Shown here piece after piece: positions 54,145-64,000 of a stretch of DNA of 64,000 bases. The notes beneath the pieces are model-generated. The model was given only the letters and a program-made list of their open reading frames with translations. It was not told the DNA's origin and ran no database searches. Both the position numbers and the translations under genes were made by a program. This DNA is from an uncultured SAR86 cluster bacterium (GTDB lineage Bacteria; Pseudomonadota; Gammaproteobacteria; Magnimaribacterales; AG-339-G14): NCBI GenBank assembly GCA_902614235.1, contig CACMKG010000002.1, positions 84,038 to 148,037 on the forward strand. The letters are read 5' to 3'. The first letter of the stretch is position 1. Each line of letters begins with the position of its first letter.

Positions 54145-54528
54145 CTAACTAGTTATCGCCTGTGCAACTGCAACTGCTAAATTGTCAGTATCACTTAAGC
54201 TTAAAGAAATAGTATCAATGCCTTTTTTATTGGCAAGTTCTTTTGCTTTGCCTTTCAGTTCAACTTTTGGGGGCCCATATCTTCTAACAACTACAATGTC
54301 TCTAGGTCTTACCCCTTGACTAAAGCCAACTCCAAGAACCTTTGACACTGCTTCTTTTGCGGCGAAATTCTTAGCAAGAAAGTTTGGTTTAGCTCTGTGT
54401 GACTTTTTATTAAATTGCTCTATCTCAAGAGGATCATAAATTCTTGTTAAAAATCTCGAACCAAAGTTTTTATAGGTATCTCTTAGACGTTCAACTTCTA
54501 CTAAATCTATTCCAGAATTTATTTTCAT
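54145..54528 (-). CDS. acpS: Holo-acyl carrier protein synthase
   Basis: AcpS transfers 4'-phosphopantetheine from CoA to acyl carrier protein. The 127-residue product is fixed at ATG 54528, two bases after the stop of the DUF3604 gene. The Mg-binding GIDLVEVERLRD and the catalytic FAAKEAVSKVLGVGF are intact, as is the C-terminal LSLSDTDNLAVAVA. In many gammaproteobacteria it follows recO-pdxJ. Here a DUF3604 gene stands in the pdxJ position. Confidence 0.95.
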   Translation of the reverse strand: MKINSGIDLVEVERLRDTYKNFGSRFLTRIYDPLEIEQFNKKSHRAKPNFLAKNFAAKEAVSKVLGVGFSQGVRPRDIVVVRRYGPPKVELKGKAKELANKKGIDTISLSLSDTDNLAVAVAQAITS

Positions 54529-54530
54529 AA

Positions 54531-56519
54531 TCAGTTTGAGTTTATCCAGATTGGTGAAGACCAAGCTCTCTCTTGTATTATTTCATCAATTCCCTGCCTT
54601 GGCTCATAATTATTTTTTATGGCATCCCATGTTGACCACCTGCAAGTAGGATTTTCTAAAACTCTTACATAGTAAAAAGTTTCAATGTTTGGGTCGTATT
54701 CTTCGTCAACCCAAACTGTTTTAAGCTCGCTTGCACCTTTATCTTTAGAAAACTCACAAGTGTCAGTACTAACTGTTGCATTATTAGATTCACATAATTT
54801 AGAAATAGGGTCTGGCTTTAATCCATCAGAACAAACCACGTCTATTAAATACTCTTTGGTTTCTCTGTCTTGATCGCTATAAAAACCCTTTATGATTTGA
54901 ATCCTTTGTAATGGTGCACTATTTTTATCTCTCTGAGCCCAAATAATAAAAGAAGGTTTTTTTGGTCCTGATAAAGTTAGATCACTCCCCATAGGAACAC
55001 CGTTTTCATAAATTTTTGAAATAAATTCTTCATCGTTAAAATCGAGATTAGTTAAATTTTCACCGGCAAAAAATCTTAATCTTATTCTTGTTCCTGAGGT
55101 CGCATAAGTCTCTTTATTGGAGAGTGCTTCAAAAATAGAATCTCTAGTATTTGCTTTTGCCCAGACCGCTGCAAGTCCTCCAACAGAATTAGAAATTGTT
55201 TCACCACCGCTATAAAAACCCTGTTCTTCTTCTACAATAAAATCTGAGTTTTTTATATCTTCAGTTAGTGTTTCATTTGGAATAGGAATTGATCCTCTTA
55301 CTTCAGGTGATGTAAGAATAGCTGCAGTTCCAACATTGTCAGATTCGTCAAAAATATAAGCACCGTTGTGTGTGTCCGTAGATCCAATAAATCCAATTTT
55401 AAAAGGATTACCTCTTTCCTCATGCTCAAGTGCAAGTCCTTTTTGCAAACCTTGCCTAACATAACTTCCATCTGGCTCTGAATAAGCTGTTCGTTTACCT
55501 TTTCTAGAATTTACGATTTCAAAATTTGCCCATTTATCATTTGGGGATAATCGTGGATGAGTTTCAGAAGTTCCTTTAATTTGGGTAATTTCAACTATTG
55601 GCTCGTTTCTCATTCTTTGAACGGAATAATCTTTATCTATTGGATTCCCGTCAAATTTATATTTTTTAAATACTTGGCCATTTGAACCATTTGGATTATG
55701 TGGAATGGCCAAGCTATCTAAACCATCTGATCGAAGTCCATCCATCCAGTTCCAAAGTTCTTCTGGATTATTTGAATCAAAAGAAGAGAAAGGTCTTTTC
55801 GGCGCCTTTGAAGATTTAAAGATTACATTTCGATGATAAGAAGCACTTTCTGGCTCTTGATTTCTAACTGTCCACTCGTAAGCATTGAAAGTAGTAAATT
55901 TTCCTGGATCATTATGCTCCTCAGCTGCCTCCATAATTTTTTTCCAAGCAGATAAATGCTCTTCATGATCATACGCAGCGGAAGCGAAAATAAAATTTTG
56001 GGCGAAAAAAGCTTTAATGACATCTAAAATACTTCCTCGTTCTCGGGGGAATCCCCCTGAATCTCCTCGAATGTCGTTAAATAACAAAAATCTATTAAAT
56101 GCTGATTCGGGACTTAAATTTTCTGGTCTGTTTAGATTGTGATAAGGCTTGGCCTTTGGATGCCTTCCAACATCTGAAGTTGGATCAGCCCATAGATTTG
56201 CCATGCCCAAAAGAATGGCGTGATCAGTTACCGCATAAAAATCTAAGGGTTCAGCTAAAGTCATATCTCTAACTCCATTGGAGATAGTTTCCCCTTTTGC
56301 AAATCTATAACTCATTTCTGGTGTGACGTTAGTACCTAGGAGATAAGCATCAAAAGAGTATTTGGTATGCACATGCAAATCTCCAAAATACAGATTTCTA
56401 TCCTGATTCAAAGGAATATCCGCAACTTCTTTATTTAAGGAAAAATCTATAATTTGATCGTATTCTTTAGTGCAGCTATTTATAAACAAGACACTCAAAA
56501 AAATTAAAAATTTTTTCAT
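54531..56519 (-). CDS. DUF3604 lipoprotein
   Basis: The 662-residue protein has a lipoprotein signal (MKKFLIFLSVLFINSC, Cys16), so it is probably membrane anchored in the periplasm. The body is a DUF3604 domain with a PHP-like metal site: NLYFGDLHVHTKYSFDAY, DFYAVTDHAILLG, YDHEEHLSAWK, NAYEWT, GFIGSTDTHNGA. These His/Asp clusters suggest a metal-dependent hydrolase (phosphodiesterase or related). It lies between recO and acpS and overlaps recO by 4 bases. The function is not known. Confidence 0.88.
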   Translation of the reverse strand: MKKFLIFLSVLFINSCTKEYDQIIDFSLNKEVADIPLNQDRNLYFGDLHVHTKYSFDAYLLGTNVTPEMSYRFAKGETISNGVRDMTLAEPLDFYAVTDHAILLGMANLWADPTSDVGRHPKAKPYHNLNRPENLSPESAFNRFLLFNDIRGDSGGFPRERGSILDVIKAFFAQNFIFASAAYDHEEHLSAWKKIMEAAEEHNDPGKFTTFNAYEWTVRNQEPESASYHRNVIFKSSKAPKRPFSSFDSNNPEELWNWMDGLRSDGLDSLAIPHNPNGSNGQVFKKYKFDGNPIDKDYSVQRMRNEPIVEITQIKGTSETHPRLSPNDKWANFEIVNSRKGKRTAYSEPDGSYVRQGLQKGLALEHEERGNPFKIGFIGSTDTHNGAYIFDESDNVGTAAILTSPEVRGSIPIPNETLTEDIKNSDFIVEEEQGFYSGGETISNSVGGLAAVWAKANTRDSIFEALSNKETYATSGTRIRLRFFAGENLTNLDFNDEEFISKIYENGVPMGSDLTLSGPKKPSFIIWAQRDKNSAPLQRIQIIKGFYSDQDRETKEYLIDVVCSDGLKPDPISKLCESNNATVSTDTCEFSKDKGASELKTVWVDEEYDPNIETFYYVRVLENPTCRWSTWDAIKNNYEPRQGIDEIIQERAWSSPIWINSN

Positions 56520-57202
56520 TTAAAAACCTCTCTTGAAGAAATCGGTTTTTCAAGAACATTTTCGATGGCTGCTCTCATTATCATTTTTAAAGAAAATCTA
56601 GTTTCTGTATCAGAAAAGTTATTATTGAGAAAATTGATTAAATGTAATCCTAAAATTTTTTGCCCCATTTTACCTTTTATAAAGCCTGATTGAGGATTAA
56701 AAGAATAATATGATTTGCTATCAATAATCTCTCCTTCAATGTCTCGATCTATATTAAATCCGTATCCAAGTTCACTTATCAAGTTATATTCAAAGTGTCT
56801 TAACTTAAGTTCAACCGAATATTTGTCATTCTCATCAAGGAATTTAAAAATCTGCAAGATATTTTCATAAACTTCAGGCATTGGTTCGTAAGATTCTAAT
56901 AATTTTAAAATTATTTCATTCAAATAAAGATAAATCTTAAAATTATTTCTTTTTATATCTAGAGTTTCTAAAGATTCGCAACTTGTCAGAGTTTTTAGTT
57001 CATTCTTGCCAGAAAAGGCTATTTTAAAAATAGCTCCCGGAACAGTTAATGCTTGAAACTTGCTTTTTTTTGATCTTGCACCTTTTGCGACGGCAGATAC
57101 CTTTCCAAATTCTTTTGAAAAAAAGACGCACAATAAACTAGTCTCTTTGAATTTAGTTGCGTGCAATAAGAAAGCATCTGATTCCTTATAATTTGATTTC
57201 AA
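56516..57202 (-). CDS. recO: DNA repair protein RecO
   Basis: RecO loads RecA onto gapped DNA with RecF/RecR. The 228-residue product has the N-terminal OB-fold (FLLHATKFKETSLLCVFFSKEFGKVSAVAKGARSKKS in parts) and the helical C-terminal domain. The YNLISELGY motif and the SGFIKGKMG segment match the family. It overlaps era by 4 bases, as in the rnc-era-recO cluster of gammaproteobacteria. Confidence 0.9.
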   Translation of the reverse strand: MKSNYKESDAFLLHATKFKETSLLCVFFSKEFGKVSAVAKGARSKKSKFQALTVPGAIFKIAFSGKNELKTLTSCESLETLDIKRNNFKIYLYLNEIILKLLESYEPMPEVYENILQIFKFLDENDKYSVELKLRHFEYNLISELGYGFNIDRDIEGEIIDSKSYYSFNPQSGFIKGKMGQKILGLHLINFLNNNFSDTETRFSLKMIMRAAIENVLEKPISSREVFK

Positions 57203-58095
57203 AAATTGTCTCCATAACCAAATTTATTCATCGTATTCATATTATTGGTCCATTTTTTACTTACTTTTACAAATAACTGAAGATTTATTTTCCTTTTTAA
57301 CTCAGCTTCTAAATCCTTTCTTGCAGAAGTACCTATGGCTTTAATCATAGATCCTCCTTTGCCGAGGATGATGCCTTTCTGACTTGAGCTTTCAACAACT
57401 ATATTTGCATAAATGGTAATCAATCCTTTTTTTCTGTCGACTTTATCTATTGCTACGTTCAATCTATAAGGCAATTCATCACCTAGTCGGTTGATAGCCT
57501 TTTCTCTTATGATTTCTGATATAAAAAAATTTTCCGAGAATTCTGTTACTGAATCCTCTGGAAAATGAAAAGGTCCTTCTGGAAGAGCTTTTTCTATTTC
57601 ATTCGTTAATATTTCTAGATTATTTTTGCGTAAAGCAGAAATAGGAATTACCGACAGAAAATTAAATTTTTGTTGTATTTCATCTATTAATGGAAGCAAC
57701 TCTTCTTTTTTTTCTAATCTATCTATTTTATTAATCGCGAGAATAACAGGTTTATTTAGATGCATGAGATTATTCAGGATATCTTTTTCTTCTTTAAGCC
57801 ACTTTGATCTATCTACGACAAAAACAACTAAATCTACCTCTTCGTAGCAATGTCTTGCTAACTTATTCATGTATTTGTTGAGAGCTCTTTTATAACCCAA
57901 ATGAAAACCTGGCGTGTCTAGATATACAATTTGAGATTGTTGGCTCGTTGAAATTCCCAAAATTCTATTCCTAGTTGTTTGTGGCTTCCTCGAAGTAATG
58001 GCAATTTTTTTTTCAATTAAAGAATTAATCAACGTGGACTTGCCAACGTTTGTTCTTCCACTGATAGATACAAAGCCAAATTTTTTATTACTCAT
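57199..58095 (-). CDS. era: GTPase Era
   Basis: Era is a Ras-like GTPase that binds 16S rRNA during 30S assembly. The 298 residues include G1 GRTNVGKST, the TTRNRI switch, DTPGF (G3), NKID (G4), SAL (G5), and the C-terminal KH RNA-binding domain with GKGGSMIKAIGTSAR. It overlaps rnc by 8 bases and recO by 4. Confidence 0.97.
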   Translation of the reverse strand: MSNKKFGFVSISGRTNVGKSTLINSLIEKKIAITSRKPQTTRNRILGISTSQQSQIVYLDTPGFHLGYKRALNKYMNKLARHCYEEVDLVVFVVDRSKWLKEEKDILNNLMHLNKPVILAINKIDRLEKKEELLPLIDEIQQKFNFLSVIPISALRKNNLEILTNEIEKALPEGPFHFPEDSVTEFSENFFISEIIREKAINRLGDELPYRLNVAIDKVDRKKGLITIYANIVVESSSQKGIILGKGGSMIKAIGTSARKDLEAELKRKINLQLFVKVSKKWTNNMNTMNKFGYGDNF

Positions 58096-58753
58096 CAGAA
58101 TTAATTATTTTTTCTAATAAAATTGCAGCTGCTTTTTGTTCAGCATCTTTTTTATTTTTTCCGTCTGCCTCACTGGAAAGATTAAGCTCTTTCACTTCAC
58201 AAAAAACTTTAAACATTCCCTTGCTTGTATTTTTCAATTGATAAACTGGGAGATTAATTTTTCTTTGTTGTATCTCTTCTTGAAGAAGAGTTTTTTTATC
58301 TTTAATTTGATTTAATGTTAAAGATCTAATTTCTTCTTTCAGAAAGTACATTACTACAGTTGCAGCTTTATCGAAGTTTTCGTCAAGATAAATTGCCCCA
58401 ATTATCGCTTCAAAAGCATTTCCAAAAATAGAGATTTTTTTATTTTCCTGGTTTGAAAGAGATTTTCCCATAATTAGATAGCTTTCTAATTCTATGTTGG
58501 ACGCTAATTTTGATAACGTATCTCTGCTTACAAGTTTCGCTCTTAATATAGATAAAGAGCCTTCATCTAAATCAGAAAAGTTTTTAATTAAATGTTCAGA
58601 AACAGCAAGATTGATTACCGCATCCCCCAAATATTCAAGTCTTTCATTATTATCTTTTGACTTACTACTATGTGTGAGAGCTTTTGTTAAATAACTTTGA
58701 TTTTTAAAAGAATAATTTAATGTCTTTTCAAGACTATTTAAATTGTTTGTCAT
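58088..58753 (-). CDS. rnc: Ribonuclease III
   Basis: RNase III cuts double-stranded RNA, including rRNA precursors. The 221-residue protein has the signature NERLEYLGDAVINLAVSEHL with the catalytic Glu/Asp, the FEAIIGAIYLD second motif, and a C-terminal dsRNA-binding domain (KKDAEQKAAAILLEKI). It overlaps lepB by 4 bases and era by 8. Confidence 0.97.
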   Translation of the reverse strand: MTNNLNSLEKTLNYSFKNQSYLTKALTHSSKSKDNNERLEYLGDAVINLAVSEHLIKNFSDLDEGSLSILRAKLVSRDTLSKLASNIELESYLIMGKSLSNQENKKISIFGNAFEAIIGAIYLDENFDKAATVVMYFLKEEIRSLTLNQIKDKKTLLQEEIQQRKINLPVYQLKNTSKGMFKVFCEVKELNLSSEADGKNKKDAEQKAAAILLEKIINSDE

Positions 58754-59724
58754 TTTATGAATTTATTTCTAGAAAATTTTGGAAAACAGCCCAAGCATTC
58801 CCAATGCATCCAAATGAAGCTAGCTTTTCCTGAAACATCTTCTTCTGAAACAAATCCCCAACTTCTGCTATCAAGACTGTTATCTCTATTATCTCCTGAA
58901 ACAAAGTAATGTCCTTCAGGAACTTTCCATGAATTATTTAAATTTCTATTCTTGTCAGTTTGTCGAACTAAATAATTTTTAGAAGCTTGTGTTTCTTCAA
59001 AAATAAATTCATTTGATTCTTGATTCATAAATTTCTTTTTCAATGGCATGCCATTTATAAAAAAGTTTTTGTTCTGATAAACAACCTCGTCTCCAGGCAG
59101 TCCAACTACTCTTTTGATGTATTTAACTCCCAGCTCAGTACAACTTTCATAATATCTTTGCCAATTGAATCTCTGTTGATTTGATAATAAATTAAGACTA
59201 TCGGGATAAGCGCTTTTTAAATTAGAAGAACAAACCGTATGTTTGGGGGTAAAAACAATCACATCTCCTCTTTGAGGAGAACCAATATTAAATAATGTTT
59301 TGTTGCCAATGGGATTTTTCAAGCCATAGCTATATTTATTCACTACCAAAAAATCCCCAATTTCTAACTGCGGCAACATAGATTCAGAAGGAATTTGAAA
59401 AGGCTCAAATATAAATGATCTAAAGATCGTAATAAGAAAAAGGATAGTAAAAAAAGACCTTCCTTCTTTTTTTAAACTATGAAGATTAAAAAAAGCACTT
59501 GTTACCCAAACTAGAAAGGCCAAAGCAGTTATAGATACTAAAACGTAGCCAAAATCTAAATTTAATTTGAAAATTGCATAAAGAGCTAAAAGCGGAAAAG
59601 GAAAAGAAATCCAATTAATGATCTTATTAAATTTTCCTTCCAGTTTTATCTCGGAATAAACCCAACCAAAAAAAAGCCCAGAAAGAATAAGAATTGAAAT
59701 AATTAGCAACAATTCAAAATTCAT
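58750..59724 (-). CDS. lepB: Signal peptidase I
   Basis: LepB removes signal peptides of exported proteins. The 324-residue protein has N-terminal helices and the S26 catalytic dyad: Ser115 in [10 protein letters not shown] and Lys204 in [11 protein letters not shown]. Further motifs are [19 protein letters not shown] and the [15 protein letters not shown] box. It overlaps lepA by 4 bases. E. coli shows the same lepA-lepB-rnc-era order. Confidence 0.97.
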   Translation of the reverse strand: MNFELLLIISILILSGLFFGWVYSEIKLEGKFNKIINWISFPFPLLALYAIFKLNLDFGYVLVSITALAFLVWVTSAFFNLHSLKKEGRSFFTILFLITIFRSFIFEPFQIPSESMLPQLEIGDFLVVNKYSYGLKNPIGNKTLFNIGSPQRGDVIVFTPKHTVCSSNLKSAYPDSLNLLSNQQRFNWQRYYESCTELGVKYIKRVVGLPGDEVVYQNKNFFINGMPLKKKFMNQESNEFIFEETQASKNYLVRQTDKNRNLNNSWKVPEGHYFVSGDNRDNSLDSRSWGFVSEEDVSGKASFIWMHWECLGCFPKFSRNKFIK

Positions 59725-61520
59725 TTAGTTACTCGCAGAACTGATAAAAAGGCTTCTTGTGGAACTTCAACTTTTCCAATTTGTCTCATTTTTTTCTTTC
59801 CTTTTTTTTGTTTTTCTAAAAGTTTTTTCTTTCGAGTTACATCTCCTCCATACAATTTAGCAGTTACATCTTTTCTATAAGCTTTAACAGTTTCTCTAGC
59901 TAAAATTTTACTTCCAATTGCGCCTTGAATTGCGACATCGTACATTTGTCTTGGAATAACTTCTCTTAATGATTTAACGATTTCTCTAGCTTTATAATCT
60001 GCTTTTGATTTGTGCACCATAAAATTAAGCGCATCGACTTTTTCGCCATTAAGTAAAATATCTATTTTAGTTATATCACTGGGTTCAAACCTCAGGAAAT
60101 CATAGTCCAATGAAGCGTAGCCTTTACTGGATGATTTTAATTTGTCAAAAAAATCTAAAACTATTTCATTCATGGGCATTTCATAAATAAGTTCAATCTG
60201 TCCTCCAACATATCTTAACGATTTTTGGACTCCTCTTCTTTCGATGCAAAGTGAAATTACATTACCAATATATTTTTCTGGAACGAGAATTGTTGCTCTT
60301 GCGATAGGCTCTCTAACTTCGTTTACATTGCTTTGATCTGGATATTTGCTAGGATTTTCTACTTCAATAAGATTTCCTAAGGTGTCTTCTATTTCGTAGA
60401 TAACTGTTGGAGCTGTTGCTAAAAGCTCTATTCCATGTTCACCCTGAAGCCTTTCTATTACAATTTCCATATGTAATGTGCCCAAGAATCCGCATCTAAA
60501 GCCCGAGCCTAATGCTTGCGATTGTTCTGGTTGAAAAGTTAAAGCTGCATCATTCAAAGACAATCTTTCTAGAGACTCTCTAAATAATTCAAACTCAGAG
60601 GAATCAAGAGGATATAAAGCTGCGTATACCTGAGGTTTTACCGGTTTAAATCCAGGAAGTGCTTTTTCATGATCGGGATGAGTAATGGTGTCACCAACTG
60701 GCGCCCCTCTTATATCCCTTACTCCTGCACAAATAAAACCAACCTCTCCTGCTTTTAATTCTTTTTTTTCTAATCTTTTGGGAGTAAAGACACCTATCTT
60801 TTCTGCTATGTGAACGTTTTTATTAGAACTAAGTTTAATTTTTTCTCCAGCGACCAAAATTCCATTTACAACTCTTACCAGAGAGACTACTCCCAAGTAT
60901 TGATCAAACCAAGAATCAATTATTAAGGCTTCTAACTTATCATCTATATTTCCTTCAGGTTGAGGTATGAAAGAAACTAAGATATTGAGCAATTCCTCTA
61001 TGCCATCTCCGTTTTTTGCACTTATCACTGGTGCTTTTGAAGCATCTATCCCAATTATTTCTTCTATTTCAGTTTTAACTCTTTCTGGATCAGCCTGAGG
61101 TAGGTCAACTTTATTTAACACCGGCAAAATGCTTAATCCCTGATCAATTGCGTTATAACAAGTTGAAAGTGTTTGAGCCTCCACGCCTTGAGAAGCGTCA
61201 ACTAATAAAATTGCTGCTTCACAGGCTGCCAAAGATCTTGAAACTTCGTATGCAAAATCAACATGTCCAGGCGTATCAATTAGATTAAAATTTATAATCT
61301 CTTCGCTTGTCTCGAACCTTAATGCAACAGATTGAGCTTTAATAGTAATTCCCCTTTCTCTCTCAATATCGAGAGAGTCAAGAACTTGCGCCTGCATTTC
61401 TCTATTGCTCAAACCTCCACAAAATTCGATCAGACGATCAGCTAAAGTAGATTTTCCATGATCAATATGAGCAATTATTGAAAAATTTCTCGTGGACTCC
61501 TTTTTTTCATGCTTTGGCAT
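59721..61520 (-). CDS. lepA: Elongation factor 4 (LepA)
   Basis: LepA is a translational GTPase that back-translocates or assists 30S biogenesis. The 599 residues show G1 [14 protein letters not shown], the RGITIKAQ switch, DTPGHVDF (G3), NKVD (G4), and the LepA-specific C-terminal domain ending [18 protein letters not shown]. It lies 14 bases after the HtrA-type protease gene. Confidence 0.98.
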   Translation of the reverse strand: MPKHEKKESTRNFSIIAHIDHGKSTLADRLIEFCGGLSNREMQAQVLDSLDIERERGITIKAQSVALRFETSEEIINFNLIDTPGHVDFAYEVSRSLAACEAAILLVDASQGVEAQTLSTCYNAIDQGLSILPVLNKVDLPQADPERVKTEIEEIIGIDASKAPVISAKNGDGIEELLNILVSFIPQPEGNIDDKLEALIIDSWFDQYLGVVSLVRVVNGILVAGEKIKLSSNKNVHIAEKIGVFTPKRLEKKELKAGEVGFICAGVRDIRGAPVGDTITHPDHEKALPGFKPVKPQVYAALYPLDSSEFELFRESLERLSLNDAALTFQPEQSQALGSGFRCGFLGTLHMEIVIERLQGEHGIELLATAPTVIYEIEDTLGNLIEVENPSKYPDQSNVNEVREPIARATILVPEKYIGNVISLCIERRGVQKSLRYVGGQIELIYEMPMNEIVLDFFDKLKSSSKGYASLDYDFLRFEPSDITKIDILLNGEKVDALNFMVHKSKADYKAREIVKSLREVIPRQMYDVAIQGAIGSKILARETVKAYRKDVTAKLYGGDVTRKKKLLEKQKKGKKKMRQIGKVEVPQEAFLSVLRVTK

Positions 61521-61534
61521 GAGGCGATTATGTC

Positions 61535-62953
61535 TTATTTTTGGATTTTTAGCGTCAGAAAAGTACCGTTTCCATTTCTAATAATTCTTACTGGAACGCT
61601 CGAACCATTTTTAAGAAAACTAACTATTTTTCTATAATCATTTAAGCTTTTAATTTCTTTCTGTGCGATGGAAGTTATTATGTCTCCAACCTGGATCCCT
61701 GCTTCCTGAGCAGGCCCTGGATAAACTTCTTTAACAAGCACTCCATTAGTGATGTTAAACCTCTCTTGATCTTCAGAAGAAATTTCATCTATCGAGCTAA
61801 CGACTATTTCTAATTTATTTCTTTTTTTAGATTTCTCTGCAATTATCGGTTGATTCGGATCAATTTCCTCTAATTGTCCGACTTTCACAGAAATAATTTT
61901 TTCTTTTTTATCTCTAAATATTAAAGCTTGGACCTTTGCATCTGGTTTTATTCTTCCAACAATTAAAGGCAAATCGCCTGAATATACTATTTTCTTTCCG
62001 TCGAATTCTAAAATCACGTCTCCATTCTTAAAGCCTGCTTTCTCTGCGGGGCTATCTTTAATTACACTGCCAATCAAAGCTCCTCTGGGTGTGCCTAATT
62101 GGAAAGAATCAGCTAAATCTTTAGTAATTTCTTGAACACTAACTCCTAACCAGCCTCTAGCAACAACTCCTGTTTCTATGATTTGATCAACTATTTCTTT
62201 TGCATAGTTCATCGGGATAGTAAAAGAAATTCCCATGTAACCGCCAGAACCAGAATAAATCATTGCGTTTATTCCGACGACATCACCATTCATATTAAAG
62301 AGAGGACCTCCTGAATTACCGGGATTAATAGCAACATCGGATTGAATAAAAGGAATATATGATGTTTCTCGACCGGGAACACTTCTCGTTTTTGCACTTA
62401 CTATTCCAGCTGTTACGGAAAAATTTAATCGGTATGGTGAACCAATAGCAACAACCCAATCTCCAACTTTAACTTCATCTGAATTTCCTAGAGTTAAAAA
62501 AGGTAAATCTTTTTCTGAATTAATTTTAAGCACTGCAACATCTGCTTTTTTATCGCTTCCTATTAGTTTAGCCTTAAACTCTCTTCTATCATTCAAACTG
62601 ATTGTTATTTCAGAAGCGTCTTCAATTACGTGATGATTAGTAAGCACATAACCATCAGATGAAATAATAAATCCTGATCCGCCAGATTGAATTTTTCTTT
62701 CAGGCGGATTTCTTTCTTCAAAGGGAAAATTAAAGAAATCTTCAAATGGACTTCCTGGAGGAAAAGGAGATCTAGAACCATTCATGCCATTTCTCGAAGG
62801 AATTGTTTTTACTACACTGACGTTTACAACAGCCGGCGAAGTATACTCCGCCAAAGATGAAAAATTAGGTAAGTCTTTTGAGTCTATCCCAGAAAAAGAG
62901 AAGGCTGTTGACGAAATTAAAAAAAATATTAAGTTTAAGCTTCTCCTAAACAT
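61535..62953 (-). CDS. degQ: Periplasmic serine protease of the HtrA/DegQ/MucD type
   Basis: The 472-residue protein has a signal peptide (about residues 1-22), then the HtrA trypsin-like domain with His108 (TNHHVIED), Asp138 (KADVAVL) and Ser214 (GNSGGP), followed by two PDZ domains ([10 protein letters not shown] and [17 protein letters not shown]). It degrades or refolds misfolded envelope proteins. In the rpoE operon of pseudomonads it is called MucD. It lies 14 bases after rseA; rseB/mucB is not between them. Confidence 0.95.
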   Translation of the reverse strand: MFRRSLNLIFFLISSTAFSFSGIDSKDLPNFSSLAEYTSPAVVNVSVVKTIPSRNGMNGSRSPFPPGSPFEDFFNFPFEERNPPERKIQSGGSGFIISSDGYVLTNHHVIEDASEITISLNDRREFKAKLIGSDKKADVAVLKINSEKDLPFLTLGNSDEVKVGDWVVAIGSPYRLNFSVTAGIVSAKTRSVPGRETSYIPFIQSDVAINPGNSGGPLFNMNGDVVGINAMIYSGSGGYMGISFTIPMNYAKEIVDQIIETGVVARGWLGVSVQEITKDLADSFQLGTPRGALIGSVIKDSPAEKAGFKNGDVILEFDGKKIVYSGDLPLIVGRIKPDAKVQALIFRDKKEKIISVKVGQLEEIDPNQPIIAEKSKKRNKLEIVVSSIDEISSEDQERFNITNGVLVKEVYPGPAQEAGIQVGDIITSIAQKEIKSLNDYRKIVSFLKNGSSVPVRIIRNGNGTFLTLKIQK

Positions 62954-62967
62954 ATAAATTACAAATT

Positions 62968-63678
62968 TTATTTTTTAAAAAAGGTGTTGGAAATTTTTAT
63001 TAACTTACTATTAGAAATTTGATCGCTAGAAACATTTAGGACAACTGGTTCATTTCCAGCTTTTGTGTGAAGTGTTATTCCACTTTCAAGTAAATTTAAT
63101 TTTTCTGTCTGAGGCACGTCGTTAAAAAAGACTTTAATTTTCACTGCTTCGTTGCCAGCTAATTGATAATTAGCTTCTAAAGCGTTTTCAGACACCATTC
63201 TATAGTTTTTTAAATTACCATTAAAATTAGAGCCCAGATCGACAAGAAGAGCTTCGTTTCCTGGTAAAGGTAAATTTTTGTTAAAAGTTTTGGAAGAATT
63301 TGTTTTGGAGTAAGAGTCTGAAGGAGAGAAGTTATTTAGATTGAGCAGAGGAGAAGAAAGAACTAAGAAAAAACCTAATAAATAACAGCAAGCCTTTAAA
63401 TAGTGTGTAGGGAAAAAATGTGAAATATGCCAGGGTTTTGTATTTATTGGAGAACTTATTTGAGAGGTTGAGTTTAAATGGGACATTACTGAGGAAGAGA
63501 TATCAAGGGCTGGATCAATAAGCTCCCCTTTTAGAGCTGCCCTTTGCTTATTCATCCTAAGCCAAAGAGCTTTCATATGCGGATTGCAGTCAATTTCGTC
63601 TACAAGCCTTTTGGTTTCGAATGGAGTAACTTCTCCATCCATTAACATTGATAATCTTTCTTCTAAAGTTTCATTCAT
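62968..63678 (-). CDS. rseA: RseA-like anti-sigma-E factor
   Basis: RseA (MucA) binds sigma-E at the membrane until envelope stress triggers its cleavage. The 236-residue protein begins at the ATG at 63678; the TTG five codons earlier is less likely. The N-terminal anti-sigma domain (ETLEERLSMLMDGEVTPFE) is conserved, and a membrane helix near residues 100-122 (YLKACCYLLGFFLVLSSPLL) separates it from a divergent periplasmic part. The start overlaps the rpoE stop by 8 bases. Confidence 0.85.
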   Translation of the reverse strand: MNETLEERLSMLMDGEVTPFETKRLVDEIDCNPHMKALWLRMNKQRAALKGELIDPALDISSSVMSHLNSTSQISSPINTKPWHISHFFPTHYLKACCYLLGFFLVLSSPLLNLNNFSPSDSYSKTNSSKTFNKNLPLPGNEALLVDLGSNFNGNLKNYRMVSENALEANYQLAGNEAVKIKVFFNDVPQTEKLNLLESGITLHTKAGNEPVVLNVSSDQISNSKLIKISNTFFKK

Positions 63679-64000
63679 ATTTTCTAGCCTCAAAATTAGA
63701 CAGGTTATATTTCGAAAAAGTTTGATCTAGCATCTCACGCCCTTTGTGAATTCTAGATCTCACAGTACCTATAGGACAGTTAAGAACCTTAGCTATTTCT
63801 TCATAGCTAAGCCCATCAAATTCGCGCAAACTTAAAGTAACTCGAATATCTTCAGGTAAATTTTGCAAAGCCTTATTAATTTCAGATCTTAACTGCTCAG
63901 CTTGAAGAATATTTTCTGGATTTTCAGACGTCGTAGCAGATTCAGATAATAGCTGGTCAGTTGTATCATTATCGTACACTTCCGATGCTCGAGCTTTAGT
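63671..64000 (-). CDS. rpoE: RNA polymerase sigma-E factor (5' part cut by window edge)
   Basis: The C-terminal half of an ECF sigma factor is visible; the reading frame stays open to the last base of the window. The sigma-4 domain shows NLPEDIRVTLSLREFDGLSYEEIAKVLNCPIGTVRSRIHKGREML (in pieces), the -35 recognition helix-turn-helix, with the same pattern as RpoE. It is first in the minus-strand run and overlaps rseA by 8 bases, the classical rpoE-rseA arrangement. Confidence 0.93.
   Translation of the reverse strand, partial: TKARASEVYDNDTTDQLLSESATTSENPENILQAEQLRSEINKALQNLPEDIRVTLSLREFDGLSYEEIAKVLNCPIGTVRSRIHKGREMLDQTFSKYNLSNFEARKYE

Overview
The window is a gene-dense, AT-rich stretch of a marine gammaproteobacterial chromosome, most likely from the SAR86 clade or a close relative. 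The reasons are gammaproteobacterial synteny blocks (ftsK-lolA-serS, secF-secD-yajC, suhB/trmJ, rpoE-rseA-mucD-lepA-lepB-rnc-era-recO-acpS), a blue-tuned proteorhodopsin, a TonB-dependent receptor, many lipid/acyl-CoA enzymes and hydrolases, and very short spacers. The clade is inferred from gene content, not from a marker-gene tree. I saw no insertion sequence, prophage, integrase or CRISPR array.

Layout. 1-9.4 kb: sohB, serS, lolA and ftsK on the minus strand, trxB and an enoyl-CoA hydratase on plus, then an acuI-like reductase, an unannotated 43-residue membrane peptide and a nitronate monooxygenase as a tight minus-strand unit. 9.6-11.2 kb: two tandem TorF-family putative porins, each with a palindrome just before its ribosome binding site and a strong terminator after it. 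11.2-24.8 kb: hydrolases, a glycerophosphodiesterase, an MFS carrier, dihydroorotase in an operon with an Smr-domain protein and an animal-like catechol O-methyltransferase, an SbmA-like peptide transporter, glyoxalase II, an M20 amidohydrolase and tRNA-Gly(TCC). 24.8-36.2 kb: twin 131-residue membrane proteins, a probable heteromeric acyl-CoA dehydrogenase pair, malate synthase G, DapE, a flavin monooxygenase divergent from an alternative oxidase, and a cyclase-family protein. 36.2-41.3 kb: tRNA-Gly(GCC), a candidate small RNA, proteorhodopsin, a MATE exporter and a TonB-dependent receptor. 41.3-43.4 kb: a nitrogen module with a glutamine-riboswitch-like leader driving a 54-residue peptide with three YRG repeats, convergent with glnK-amtB. 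43.5-51.3 kb: tRNA-Glu, trmJ/suhB, secDF-yajC with tRNA-Leu immediately upstream, and plsB. 51.3-64 kb: an unbroken minus-strand run of 14 genes from rpoE (cut by the right edge) to rsmJ.

How the genes fit together. Light-driven proton pumping (proteorhodopsin), a non-pumping quinol oxidase (AOX), the glyoxylate-linked malate synthase and several beta-oxidation-type enzymes suggest a photoheterotroph using small organic and lipid substrates. The most notable system is the nitrogen module. A 5' leader with the conserved core of the glnA/Downstream-peptide glutamine riboswitch controls a tiny YRG-repeat protein next to PII and the ammonium channel. This resembles the cyanobacterial arrangement in which glutamine-sensing RNAs control small inhibitory peptides and small DUF4278 proteins bind PII.
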